This document shows, in pieces, positions 7,454 to 15,608 of a DNA stretch of 34,080 nucleotides. Source of the DNA: Mycobacterium sp. WUMAC-067 (GTDB lineage Bacteria > Actinomycetota > Actinomycetes > Mycobacteriales > Mycobacteriaceae); contig NZ_JAEKMI010000047.1 in the NCBI RefSeq assembly GCF_020217485.1, positions 1 through 34,080 on the forward strand. The letters run 5' to 3'. The notes beneath the pieces were generated by a model. That model saw nothing but the letters and a program-made list of their open reading frames with translations, was not told the origin of the DNA and made no database searches. How positions within the stretch are numbered: the first letter of the stretch is position 1; each line of letters opens with the position of its first letter. Made by a program: the position numbers and the translations under genes.

Positions 7454-7948
7454 ATGAGCCGAATCGGAACATTTGCTGACGACGACCTGGCCGGCTGGTT
7501 TGTGAAGTCTCCGGACATCGGCGGCGCGCTCGCCGGCTTCAGCGAGGCGGTGTACAGCATGAACCGGTTGCCGTTGCGCACCCGCGAAGTGGCGCGCGCC
7601 GTGATCGCCCACCGCAACGAATGCGTCGTCTGCGTCAACACCCGCGATGAAGACGGGCCCGCCGCGGGCGTCGACGAAGAGCTGTACGACCACGTCCACG
7701 AGTGGCGCACCTGGCCCGGTTACAGCGACCAGGAGCGGCTGGCGGCCGAGTTCGCCGACCGGTTCGCCACCGATCACACCGGCCTGCGCGAAGACGAAGA
7801 CTTCTGGAGCCGCTGCGCCGGACACTTCTCCGATGAGTTGCTGGCCGACCTGGCGCTGTCCTGCGCGTTGTGGGTGGGCATGGGTCGGGTGCTGCGGACC
7901 CTCGACATCGGCCAGGCCTGCAAGCTGACGATTCCCAGCCGCGTATAG
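7454..7948 (+). CDS. Carboxymuconolactone decarboxylase / AhpD-fold protein
   Basis: 164 residues from the ATG at 7454; an open extension to 7406 has no support. The central segment REVARAVIAHRNECVVCVNTR matches the AhpD-like core helix with an E-C-X2-C motif, but the His usually found four residues after the second Cys is Arg here. The C-terminal helix DLALSCALWVGMGRVLRTL is typical of the family. It probably acts as a thiol-based peroxidase or reductase, or a related trimeric enzyme. It stands alone between the MFS gene (65 bp away) and the LLM gene (112 bp away). The substrate is unknown. Confidence 0.85.
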   Translation: MSRIGTFADDDLAGWFVKSPDIGGALAGFSEAVYSMNRLPLRTREVARAVIAHRNECVVCVNTRDEDGPAAGVDEELYDHVHEWRTWPGYSDQERLAAEFADRFATDHTGLREDEDFWSRCAGHFSDELLADLALSCALWVGMGRVLRTLDIGQACKLTIPSRV

Positions 7949-8060
7949 CCGTTTTGGGCTCGCCGAAATCCGGGCAACCGGGCGATGACGCGCGCCGCGG
8001 GCACAAAGGGTGGAGCCGCGGCGTTGCGCCAGGGGTGAGACCACGCGTTAGGAGGCGCCG

Positions 8061-8942
8061 GTGAAGGTTCGTTTCGGCGTCGGGCTGGGTGCGGACACCG
8101 CTCCGAATCAGTTGGCCGCCATCGTCGATCATCTCGAGGCCAGCGGCGTGGATTCGCTGTGGTTTTCCGAGCTGGTGTACTCGCCGGCGGTCGACCCGAC
8201 GGTCGGGATGGCGTACGCGCCCGCCCGGACGAGCCGGTTGAAGGTGGGCACCTCGGTGGCGGTGCTGCCCGGCCGGCACCCGGTGCTGGTGGCCAAGCAG
8301 TTGGCGTCGTTGGCGGCCGTCGCCCCGAAGCGGGTCCTTCCGGTGTTCGGTCTGCGGTCGGCGATTCCGGCCGAGCGCGAGGTGTTCGTGGTTCCCGACG
8401 GCGAGCGGGCGGCGGTGTTCGACGAGTCGCTGCGGGTGTTGCGCGCGGCATTGGAAGGGGAGCCGGCCACGTTCACGGGCGAATACTTTACCGTCACGGG
8501 CGCGGCCGTCGCCCCGAAGCCGGCACCGCCGCTGGACATTTGGTTGGGCGGGTCGGCGCCGGCCGCGTTTCGGCGTATCGGGGCGCTGGGCGACGGGTGG
8601 CTGGGCAGTTTCCTCACCCCGGCGGAGGCCGGGGCCGGGCGGGAGGCGATCGAGCGCGCCGCGGAGCGGGCCGGCCGGCACATCGAACCCGACCACTTCG
8701 GGATCTCGTTGGCCGTCACCGATGGCGAGCTGCCCGCGGAGTTGGCCGCGGCGGTCCGCAAGCGGCGACCGGACCTCGACCCCGGTGAGCTGATCGCCGC
8801 CGGGTGGGATGCCCTGCACCGCCAACTGGACGCCTACCTCGCGGCGGGGTTGACGAAGTTCGTCATCCGGCCCGCCGGTAAGGCGCCCCTGGACGCGTTC
8901 CTCTATCGGTTCGTCTCCGAACTCGTCGGCCGCCAGAACTGA
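8061..8942 (+). CDS. LLM-class F420-dependent oxidoreductase (MSMEG_3544-like)
   Basis: 293 residues from a GTG at 8061, with AGGAGG at 8050-8055 five bases upstream. The luciferase-like (beta-alpha)8 barrel is recognised by VRFGVGLGADTAPNQLAAIVDHLEASG, SLWFSELVYSPAVDP, RLKVGTSVAVLPGRHP and PLDIWLGGSAPAAFRRIG. The last of these is the phosphate-binding part of F420/FMN-dependent LLM enzymes. It resembles the F420-type subfamily found throughout mycobacteria. It is 55 bp upstream of glnA3 on the same strand and may be in the same transcript. The substrate is unknown. Confidence 0.87.
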   Translation: MKVRFGVGLGADTAPNQLAAIVDHLEASGVDSLWFSELVYSPAVDPTVGMAYAPARTSRLKVGTSVAVLPGRHPVLVAKQLASLAAVAPKRVLPVFGLRSAIPAEREVFVVPDGERAAVFDESLRVLRAALEGEPATFTGEYFTVTGAAVAPKPAPPLDIWLGGSAPAAFRRIGALGDGWLGSFLTPAEAGAGREAIERAAERAGRHIEPDHFGISLAVTDGELPAELAAAVRKRRPDLDPGELIAAGWDALHRQLDAYLAAGLTKFVIRPAGKAPLDAFLYRFVSELVGRQN

Positions 8943-8997
8943 CCGGCCACACGGGCGACGGCACGGTTCTCCCTACCGGGGCCCCAGAGGCTGCACA

Positions 8998-10359
8998 ATG
9001 ACTGCCATGACCGGCACACCGCTCGCGGCCGCGGCGATTGCCCAGCTGGAGGCCGAGGGCGTCGACACGGTCATCGGCACCGTCGTCAACCCCGCCGGGC
9101 TTACCCTGGCCAAGGCGGTGCCGATCCGCCAGACCAACATGTTCGCCGATCCCGGCCTGGGCGCCAGCCCTTCCTGGCATGCGTTCGCCATCGACCAGAC
9201 CGGGATCGCCTTCACCGCCGACGTCGGCGTGGTGGGGGACCAACGCCTCCGGATCGACCTGTCGGCCTTGCGAATCGTGGGCGACGGCCTGGCGTGGGCG
9301 CCCGCCGCGTTTTTCTGTCAGGACGGCACGCCGGTCCCCACGTGCGGCCGGGGAACGCTGCGACGGATCGAGACGACGCTCGCCGACGCCGGCATTGAGG
9401 CTGCCGTAGGGCACGAGATCGAATTCCTCTTGGTCGCGCCGGACGGCGGCCGGCTGCCGTCGACGCTGTGGGCCCAGTACGGCCTCGCCGGTGTGCTGGA
9501 GCGCGAAACGTTCATCCGGGAGGTGATCGGGTCGGCGACGGCGGCCGGGATCGCGATCGAACAGTTCCACCCCGAGTATGGCGCCAACCAGTTCGAGATC
9601 TCGCTGCCGCCGCAACCACCGGTGGCCGCCGCCGATCAGCTGATCCTGATGCGGCTCATCATCGGCCGCGTGGCGCGCCGCCACGGCCTTCGCATCAGCT
9701 TGTCGCCCGCGCCCTTTGCCGGTGGTGTCGGATCGGGTGCCCACCAACACTTTTCGTTGACGACGCCGGAAGGCCGGTTGTTCTCCGACGGCGCGGGCGC
9801 CGCGGGCATGACGGCGGCGGGGGAGAGCGCGGTGGCGGGAGTGGTTCGCGGCCTGCCGGAAGCCCAGGGCGTGCTGTGCGGTTCGATCGTCTCGGGTCTG
9901 CGGATGCGGCCCGGCAATTGGGCGGGCGCCTACGCCTGCTGGGGCACCGAAAACCGCGAAGCCGCGGTGCGATTCGTCACCGGCGGACCCGCCAGCCCGC
10001 GGGGTGGAAACGTCGAGGTCAAGATCGTCGATCCCTCTGCCAATCCATATCTGGCGTCGGCGGCCATCCTGGGACTCGCGCTGGACGGCATCACATCGCG
10101 GGCCGCGCTGCCGCCGGAGATCACGGTCGACCCTGCGACCCGGTCCGATGCCGACCGCGCGCGTGACGGCGTCGTGCGCCTGACCGCATCGCAGGCCGAA
10201 GCGATCGCGGCGCTGGATGCTTCGGCGCGGATGCGGTGCATCCTGGGCGATCCGGCGGTCGACATGGTGGTCGCGGTGCGCCGACTGGAACACGAACGTT
10301 ACGGCGATCTGGAACCCGAGCAACTGGCGGATCGGTTCCGCATGGCCTGGAGTCTGTGA
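8998..10359 (+). CDS. glnA3: Glutamine synthetase-like enzyme GlnA3
   Basis: 453 residues. GS catalytic-domain signatures are in order: GHEIEFLLV (metal ligands E140, E142), HPEYGANQFEIS (E193, E200), GGVGSGAHQHFSL (H249, H251), RPGNWAGAYACWGTENREAA (substrate and ATP arginines) and VKIVDPSANPYLASAA. It lacks the housekeeping GSI adenylylation-loop tyrosine context. GlnA3-type enzymes are glutamate-amine ligases; some actinobacterial members glutamylate polyamines, so glutamine synthesis should not be assumed. A second ATG at 9007 is an alternative start. The amidohydrolase gene begins 10 bp after the stop, which indicates an operon. Confidence 0.93.
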   Translation: MTAMTGTPLAAAAIAQLEAEGVDTVIGTVVNPAGLTLAKAVPIRQTNMFADPGLGASPSWHAFAIDQTGIAFTADVGVVGDQRLRIDLSALRIVGDGLAWAPAAFFCQDGTPVPTCGRGTLRRIETTLADAGIEAAVGHEIEFLLVAPDGGRLPSTLWAQYGLAGVLERETFIREVIGSATAAGIAIEQFHPEYGANQFEISLPPQPPVAAADQLILMRLIIGRVARRHGLRISLSPAPFAGGVGSGAHQHFSLTTPEGRLFSDGAGAAGMTAAGESAVAGVVRGLPEAQGVLCGSIVSGLRMRPGNWAGAYACWGTENREAAVRFVTGGPASPRGGNVEVKIVDPSANPYLASAAILGLALDGITSRAALPPEITVDPATRSDADRARDGVVRLTASQAEAIAALDASARMRCILGDPAVDMVVAVRRLEHERYGDLEPEQLADRFRMAWSL

Positions 10360-10369
10360 CGGACTGGTG

Positions 10370-11503
10370 ATGAGCGCCGACACCCGCGACCTGGCCGAGC
10401 ACATCGGCGCGGTGTCGCTGATCGATCAGCACGTCCACGGTTGCTGGTTGACGGCCGCAGACCGGCAGCGATTCGAGAACGCGCTCAACGAGGCCAATAC
10501 CGAGCCCATCACCGATTCGGGTTTCGACTCACAACTCGGGTTTGCCGTGCGCGCTCACTGCGCCCCCGCCCTGGGGCTGCCCAAACACGCCGACCCGCAG
10601 GCCTATTGGGACCGTCGCCGCCAGTTCGCCGAAGACGAACTGGCCCGCCTGTTCCTTTCGGCCGCCGGCGTCAGCGACTGGTTGGTGGACACCGGGATCG
10701 GCGGAGGTGAGGTCGCCGGGGTTGGGGAGGTGGCTCGGCTGTCGGGCAAGCGTGCGCACGAAATCGTGCGCCTCGAGGAGGTGGCCGAGCAGGCCGCCCG
10801 AGCGCCGGGTGACTACGCGGCGGCGTTCGGAGAGATCCTGCACCGGCGCGCGGCGGGAGCCGTTGGCACCAAATCGATACTGGCCTACCGCGGCGGTTTC
10901 GAGGGTGACCTCAGTGAGCCGTCGGCGCGGGAGGTCGCCGACGCGGCCGGCCGGTGGCGCGAGCGCGGCGGGATACGATTGCGGGATCGGGTCCTGCTGC
11001 GGTTCGGGTTGCACCAGGCGTTGCGACTGGGCAAGCCATTGCAATTCCACGTCGGGTTCGGCGATCGTGACTGCGACCTGCGCAAGGCCAATCCTCTCCT
11101 GCTGCTTGACTTTCTGCGCCAGTCGGCGGACGTCCCGATCGTGCTGTTGCACTGCTATCCGTACGAGCGTGAGGCCGGCTATTTGGCGCAGGCGTTCAAC
11201 AACGTCTATCTCGACGGCGGACTGAGCGTGAATTACTTGGGGGCGCGGTCGCCGGCGTTTCTCGCGCGACTTCTGGAGCTGGCGCCCTTTTCCAAGATCC
11301 TCTACTCGTCAGACGGATTCGGCCCCGCGGAACTGCACTTTCTCGGAGCGGTTCTGTGGCGCCGGGGCCTGCACAGGGTGCTACGCGAATTCGTCGACGG
11401 CGGCGACTGGAGCGAGGCCGACGCCATCCGGGTGGTCGATCTCATCGCCCGCGAGAACGCTCGAAGGATCTACGACCTCGCCTCGCCCGGTCAGCGGCCG
11501 TGA
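10370..11503 (+). CDS. Amidohydrolase of the FluG N-terminal domain type (Rv1879-like)
   Basis: 377 residues from the ATG at 10370; a GTG directly before it would add one. The metal-dependent hydrolase barrel shows IDQHVHG (H21, H23), a Lys in GTKSILAYRGG (K168), LQFHVGFGD (H227), LLHCYPYERE (H261) and YSSDGFGP (D315), the ligand order of amidohydrolase-2 enzymes. It is coupled to glnA3. In fungal FluG the same two domains are fused, so this enzyme probably acts on the glutamylated product or a related amide. The exact substrate is unknown. Confidence 0.88.
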   Translation: MSADTRDLAEHIGAVSLIDQHVHGCWLTAADRQRFENALNEANTEPITDSGFDSQLGFAVRAHCAPALGLPKHADPQAYWDRRRQFAEDELARLFLSAAGVSDWLVDTGIGGGEVAGVGEVARLSGKRAHEIVRLEEVAEQAARAPGDYAAAFGEILHRRAAGAVGTKSILAYRGGFEGDLSEPSAREVADAAGRWRERGGIRLRDRVLLRFGLHQALRLGKPLQFHVGFGDRDCDLRKANPLLLLDFLRQSADVPIVLLHCYPYEREAGYLAQAFNNVYLDGGLSVNYLGARSPAFLARLLELAPFSKILYSSDGFGPAELHFLGAVLWRRGLHRVLREFVDGGDWSEADAIRVVDLIARENARRIYDLASPGQRP

Positions 11504-11608
11504 GAAACCGGCGCGGGCACAAAATTTTCACAAATTCCGATGTAACCAACCGCCGGGGCGCATAGGCTTCGAGAGACGAATCGGGCAACGTCACCAAACT
11601 GAGGCATC

Positions 11609-11615
11609 AAGGAGG
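11609..11615 (+). promoter_or_regulatory. Near-consensus Shine-Dalgarno AAGGAGG
   Basis: AAGGAGG lies 9 bases before the ATG at 11625 of a 48-codon reading frame. This ideal RBS and spacing are the main reason for calling that small gene. Confidence 0.7.
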
Positions 11616-11624
11616 TTTGGGCAC

Positions 11625-11771
11625 ATGTTGTCCCGCGCTGCGTTCGTCGACGCCGCCATCGTTACCGTCGCCGCCGCTTCGGCGCCTCCGACCTACGCGT
11701 CACCCAGTGGTGGTTGCTACGCCGCCAGTTCTGGTGACTGCGTGTCATATCCGCATCAGGGCGGGCTGTAG
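11625..11771 (+). CDS. Small putative exported peptide (48 aa)
   Basis: This short frame opens with MLSR and a hydrophobic stretch of about 16 residues ending ASA, like a compact signal peptide cleaved near residue 20. The remaining 28 residues are Ser/Gly/Tyr-rich with two cysteines, C31 and C39 (GGCYAASSGDCVSYPHQ). A strong SD supports translation. The Cys-Tyr...Gly-Asp-Cys-Val pattern recalls longer mycobacterial exported proteins, so the TAG at 11769 could mark a truncation. No downstream frame to about 11900 clearly continues it. The function is unknown. Confidence 0.5.
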   Translation: MLSRAAFVDAAIVTVAAASAPPTYASPSGGCYAASSGDCVSYPHQGGL

Positions 11772-11920
11772 CCGAGCCCAATCGCCGTTTGTGCCGAGGA
11801 ATTGCCGGAATGGTCTATGAGGGGTGGCCATGCCGGCATTCCACGGCACCGCGTATCGAATCGACCGTATCGCCGTGGGCGGCAATGCAATCCGCGAGCG
11901 CTGCGGTTACATGGGAACTG

Positions 11921-12379
11921 TCAGACCAATGCTGACGCGTCGTACACCCAACTCGTGTCGCCGGTCGCCAGGGCTTCGAAGTGGTTCGGGGGAGCGAAGG
12001 CGACGAGGCTGTTCATGTCCCAATAATCTTTCCAGACGGTGACCTTGCCGTCGACGACCTTGTGAACGGTCACGAATCGCAGCACACCCTGTTCCCCGGT
12101 CGCGAATGTCCATGTCTCCGAGTGCTCGTAGAGCACGTCGGAACCGTTGGACACCAGCACGCCGGTGTGGTTCTCATAGCCCGCCAAATGCTCGAGACCC
12201 ATCCTGAGGCGTTTGACGATGCCCTCGGGACCGCGGGCCGACACGGCCGGAACCGGCATGTCGACGTAGAGGCAGTCGTCGGACAAAAACGTCGGGATCG
12301 CCTCCCAATCACGACGCGAAAGGGCCTGCCACAGCCCACGGACGACATCCTCGACCGCGATCATAGAAACCTCTGTCAT
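11921..12379 (-). CDS. NTF2-like / limonene-1,2-epoxide hydrolase family protein
   Basis: 152 residues; an internal ATG at codon 6 (12364) is an alternative start. The cone-like alpha+beta fold is suggested by VEDVVRGLWQALSRRDWEAIPTFLSDDCLYVDMPVP, the GPEGIVKRL helix and late strands LRFVTVHKVVDGKVTVWKDYWDM. The Asp/Arg/Asp pattern (D in YVDMP, R in LRFVTVH, D in WKDYWD) fits the catalytic set of limonene-epoxide-hydrolase-like proteins, which add water to lipophilic epoxides. It lies downstream of cyp140 on the same strand. Whether it is a hydrolase or a SnoaL-like binding protein is open. Confidence 0.8.
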   Translation of the reverse strand: MTEVSMIAVEDVVRGLWQALSRRDWEAIPTFLSDDCLYVDMPVPAVSARGPEGIVKRLRMGLEHLAGYENHTGVLVSNGSDVLYEHSETWTFATGEQGVLRFVTVHKVVDGKVTVWKDYWDMNSLVAFAPPNHFEALATGDTSWVYDASALV

Positions 12380-12450
12380 ACCGGCAAATAAACTCGGTTA
12401 GCGCGCCGGTGTCAACCATGGGGGTCTACTCGCGCCGCAGTCGCGATCGG

Positions 12451-13773
12451 TCAGCTGTCGGCGGCAGCCATCGACCGGGCCGGGCCGAGCGCCACCGGCA
12501 GTGACGACCATCCCCGTAGCACGCGGGTCTCTCGCCGGCATCCGGCGCCCGCCGCGCGCACCTCGGGGAAGCGGTCGAAGAACGTCCGCAGGCCCACCTC
12601 GCCCTCGGCGCGGGCGAGCGCGGCGCCCAGGCAAAAGTGTCGGCCACCGGAAAAGGCGAGATGCCTTCCAGCATTGGGTCTTTCGATGTCGAATCGGTGC
12701 GGATCGGGAAACACGGCCGGATCCCGGTTGGCGGCAGCCAGATACACCAGCACCAGGTCGCCACGCGCGAGCTGCCGTCCCGCGATCTCGACATCGCGCA
12801 GCGCCACCCGCGCGGTCAGCTGCACCGGCGATTCCAGTCGCAGGATCTCTTCGACGGCGTTGGGCCACAGCTCCGGGCGTCGCCGTAGCGCTTCGAGGTG
12901 CCCGGGCGCGTCCAGCAGCATGCGAATCCCGTTGCCGAGCAGGTTCACCGTGGTCTCGAAGCCGGCCGCCAGCACCAGACCGGCGATCGCCTGAAGCTCG
13001 TTGTCGTTGAGATAGGTGTCCGCCGAGCCGCTTTCGGCGGTCTGGATCAGCTGGCTCATCAGATTGTCGCTGGGGTCCAGGCGCAGCCGTTGTAGATGCT
13101 CGGCGAGCCAGGAGCTGAAGCCGGCGATCCCTTCCTGCACGCTGCGGTACTGCCGCCACGGTAATCCGATGTCCAGGCTCGGCGCGGCCAGCTCGCCGAA
13201 TTCCAGGACGCGCGGCCGGTCCGGCTCGGGCACACCGAGGATGTCGCTGATGATCGAGACCGGAAGTTGCGCGCAATAGCGTCCGACGATGTCGACCACG
13301 CCGGACTCGCCGGTCAGCTGTTCGAGCAGGTCGGCGGCCGTCTGCTCGACCCGCTCCCGCAGTGCGGCGACCGCCCTGGGCGTGAACACCGCGGACACGG
13401 TCTTGCGGTAACGGGTGTGGTCGGGGGGTTCGACGGCCAGCAGGGAGGGCGCCCGTAGCGGATGCAGAAGCTCGTCGCGGGTGCGACGTTCCAGCCATCG
13501 CAACGGTGCCGGGAGATTCGATCCGAAGATCAGCACCCGGAAATCGTCGGACCGCAACAGCTCGTGGGCGATTGCGTGATCGGCTGTCAGATAGGCGACG
13601 CGGCCCTTCACCAGTTTGCCCCGAGCCCGGACTTCGTCGTAGAAGCGCACCGGATCGGCGGCCACCGCCGGATCGGCGATCAGCCTCGCCTGGACGTCAC
13701 CGCGGCGGGCGCCGAACGCTGCGACGCCGCGGATGAAGCCGTGCATCGCGAACCAGTGCAGTCGTTCCTTCAC
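12451..13773 (-). CDS. cyp140: Cytochrome P450 CYP140
   Basis: 440 residues, soluble class I type. Landmarks are the I-helix GLVLAAGFETTVN, the K-helix EEILRLESPVQLTARVA with its ExxR, and the heme loop FSGGRHFCLGAALARAEGE with C381 as thiolate ligand. The start MKERLHWFAMHGFIRG and the whole order match my memory of M. tuberculosis CYP140A1 (Rv1880c). The physiological substrate of CYP140 is not established to my knowledge. It is transcribed toward the LEH-like gene and lies next to lppE, as in M. tuberculosis. Confidence 0.95.
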   Translation of the reverse strand: MKERLHWFAMHGFIRGVAAFGARRGDVQARLIADPAVAADPVRFYDEVRARGKLVKGRVAYLTADHAIAHELLRSDDFRVLIFGSNLPAPLRWLERRTRDELLHPLRAPSLLAVEPPDHTRYRKTVSAVFTPRAVAALRERVEQTAADLLEQLTGESGVVDIVGRYCAQLPVSIISDILGVPEPDRPRVLEFGELAAPSLDIGLPWRQYRSVQEGIAGFSSWLAEHLQRLRLDPSDNLMSQLIQTAESGSADTYLNDNELQAIAGLVLAAGFETTVNLLGNGIRMLLDAPGHLEALRRRPELWPNAVEEILRLESPVQLTARVALRDVEIAGRQLARGDLVLVYLAAANRDPAVFPDPHRFDIERPNAGRHLAFSGGRHFCLGAALARAEGEVGLRTFFDRFPEVRAAGAGCRRETRVLRGWSSLPVALGPARSMAAADS

Positions 13774-13828
13774 CGGCCCTCCCTCGCTCAGGTGTCGGTA
13801 CGAGCGTAGGCCGCACGCACCGAGCCGG

Positions 13829-14251
13829 TCAGCACTGCGCGACGATTTTGAAGTCGGTGGTCACCACTTTGTTGGGGTTGCTGCTGTTGATGCCGTAGGC
13901 GCTGCCGGTGATGGTGTACGCGTCGTTGTTGAGGTCGACGTGCGCGTCTCCCACCCCGCCTTGCCAGAAGCTGCCGGTGAAGCCGTCGACGTTGCGAATC
14001 TTCACCCACTGCGGCATGACCCGGTAACCGCTGAGCAGCACGACCGCTTCGACGCCGCCATCGTGGTCCGGAATTTTGATGGTCCGATACATCTGGTCTT
14101 GCCGGCACGCCGGGGGACGTGTCGTGTGCGTGGCGCCGTCGATGGTCAGGCGGGCGGCCCGACGGGGTGTCGTTTGCGCCGCGCTGCACCCCGCGACGCT
14201 GACGACGACCGCCGCCAAGACCAAAGCGACTGTGGGCAAGCGGTTTTGCAC
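13829..14251 (-). CDS. lppE: LpqH/LppE-family lipoprotein
   Basis: 140 residues. A short basic start and hydrophobic core end in the lipobox VAGC, with C22 as the acylated residue, so the mature protein is anchored to the envelope. The remainder has two cysteines, in RPPACRQ and the terminal IVAQC, that could pair, and a beta-rich pattern (YTITGSAYGINSSNPNKVVTTDFKI) typical of the mycobacterial 19 kDa antigen family. Its position between cyp140 and the SDR gene matches lppE of M. tuberculosis. Biochemical role unknown. Confidence 0.92.
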   Translation of the reverse strand: MQNRLPTVALVLAAVVVSVAGCSAAQTTPRRAARLTIDGATHTTRPPACRQDQMYRTIKIPDHDGGVEAVVLLSGYRVMPQWVKIRNVDGFTGSFWQGGVGDAHVDLNNDAYTITGSAYGINSSNPNKVVTTDFKIVAQC

Positions 14252-14263
14252 CAGCCGACCTCC

Positions 14264-15097
14264 TTACTGCCGCTTCGGCGCTAGCGCGGGTAGGGCTTTG
14301 ACGATACTGCGTCGCACGAATTCGGGGCTCAGGCCCTTGAAGAAGTCAATCAAGCGAATGCTTTTCGGCACATACCAATGCAGCCGCTTCTGATGGTGGT
14401 AGGCCTGCCACGCCGCCTCGGCCACGCTGCTGGCCGGCATCAACCGCAGCGGACCCTTTTTCGGGGCGGTGGCGCGCAACTCCTCGGCGGTTCTGGGCGC
14501 GCCGCCGTCGTCGGAGTGGTTGGTCGTGCTGGTGAGGATGGCGGTGTCGATCAGGCCGGGCAGCACGTCGGCGACGCGCACCCCGTGCCGCCGCCACTCC
14601 ACGCTCAGCGCCTCGGTCAGCCCCTTGACCGCGTGCTTGGTCGACGAGTAGACGGCGAGGCGGGGCATGCCGTAAGTCGCCGACGAGGACGACGTCGAAA
14701 ACATCAGGCTGCCGGGCGTTTTCTTGAGGTACGGCAGCGCGCCGTAGGCACCGGTCAGCACCGATTTGTAGTTCACCTCGACGAGGCGCATCGCGGCGTC
14801 ATACGGCACGTCCTCGAACCACCCGGATTCGCCGATGCCGGCGTTGTTCCACATCATGTCGAGGCCGCCGCCGGTGTTGCCGGAGCAGAAGTCGGCGAGG
14901 GCGCCGTCCAGGGCCGCCTTGTCCGTCACGTCGACGGCGCGGGTCCACAGCCGGTCGGCGCCGAGTTCTTCGGTCAGCGTCGCCAGGCCGTCGCCGTTGC
15001 GGTCCACGGCGCCCACCCGCCAACCCTTGGCATGGAACAGCTTTGCGCCTTCGCGCCCCATGCCGCTGCCCGCGCCGGTGATGAAGACCGATTTCAC
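14264..15097 (-). CDS. Short-chain dehydrogenase/reductase (Rv1882c-like)
   Basis: 277 residues from a GTG at 15097, which overlaps the preceding stop codon as GTGA; longer upstream frames overlap the SRPBCC gene and are rejected. The Rossmann fold starts at once with FITGAGSGMG, NNAG is at about residues 90-93, and the catalytic Ser cluster (FSTSSSSATYG) is followed by YSSTKHAVKG with the YxxxK pair. VDRNGDG in the second strand leaves the NAD/NADP preference unclear. The substrate is unknown. Translational coupling to the SRPBCC gene suggests a shared lipophilic substrate. Confidence 0.93.
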   Translation of the reverse strand: MKSVFITGAGSGMGREGAKLFHAKGWRVGAVDRNGDGLATLTEELGADRLWTRAVDVTDKAALDGALADFCSGNTGGGLDMMWNNAGIGESGWFEDVPYDAAMRLVEVNYKSVLTGAYGALPYLKKTPGSLMFSTSSSSATYGMPRLAVYSSTKHAVKGLTEALSVEWRRHGVRVADVLPGLIDTAILTSTTNHSDDGGAPRTAEELRATAPKKGPLRLMPASSVAEAAWQAYHHQKRLHWYVPKSIRLIDFFKGLSPEFVRRSIVKALPALAPKRQ

Positions 15098-15555
15098 GAC
15101 TGGTCGGCCTCGACGACATCTTTGATGCGGTTCAGCGTCTTGGTCATGTCGCGGACGTTGCGGCGCTTGCGCAGAAAGCCGCCGAACAACCAGTACACGC
15201 CCAGCCACGGCGCGGGGTTGAGCCGAAACGACTCGGTGACGTCGGTCCCGCCGCCGCTGGGCGCCAAGCGGTAATGCCAGTTGTTGACCTCCCGATCACC
15301 GAGCAGCACCGTAAAGCCGAATTCGCGGCCCGGTTCGCACGCGGTGACCTTGCAGGTCGTCCAATACACCGGTCCCATCTCATTGCGCCGGACGTGACCG
15401 CGGAATTTCGCGCCGAGGGCCGGGCCGGTCGCATCGCCCAGCCACTCGGCTTCGAAAACTTCCGGGGAAAACCGTCCGGTGTTGCGGACGTCCGCGATGA
15501 GATCCCAGATTTTGGCCGCGGGCGCCGCCATGTGAACAGTCGCCGAACCTTCCAT
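15094..15555 (-). CDS. SRPBCC / polyketide cyclase-like lipid-binding protein (Rv1883c-like)
   Basis: 153 residues from the ATG at 15555; a TTG at 15567 would add four. The pattern GSATVHMAAPAAKIWDLIADVRNTGRFSPEVFEAEWLG is a typical START/Bet v1-like opening. It is followed by strands ending in GGTDVTESFRL and a long C-terminal helix (MTKTLNRIKDVV). Members hold hydrophobic ligands in a deep cavity and sometimes catalyse cyclisation or hydrolysis. Its TGA overlaps the GTG of the SDR gene by 4 bp. No catalytic residue is evident. Confidence 0.9.
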   Translation of the reverse strand: MEGSATVHMAAPAAKIWDLIADVRNTGRFSPEVFEAEWLGDATGPALGAKFRGHVRRNEMGPVYWTTCKVTACEPGREFGFTVLLGDREVNNWHYRLAPSGGGTDVTESFRLNPAPWLGVYWLFGGFLRKRRNVRDMTKTLNRIKDVVEADQS

Positions 15556-15608
15556 GGGCTGATCCAAACACAGCTTCGTGTCGGGTCATAGACCGCGCGG
15601 GCGTGTCA

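Noticed and set aside
8863..10404. 513-codon minus frame opposite glnA3
   Set aside because: No domain is recognisable, the composition is Arg/Gln-rich, and it spans three plus-strand gene boundaries. glnA3 motifs are intact on the other strand.
11802..12042. Two overlapping short plus frames downstream of the 48-residue peptide gene
   Set aside because: They run into the 3-prime end of the antisense LEH-like gene and have no RBS or family resemblance. I could not join them convincingly to the peptide gene by a frameshift.
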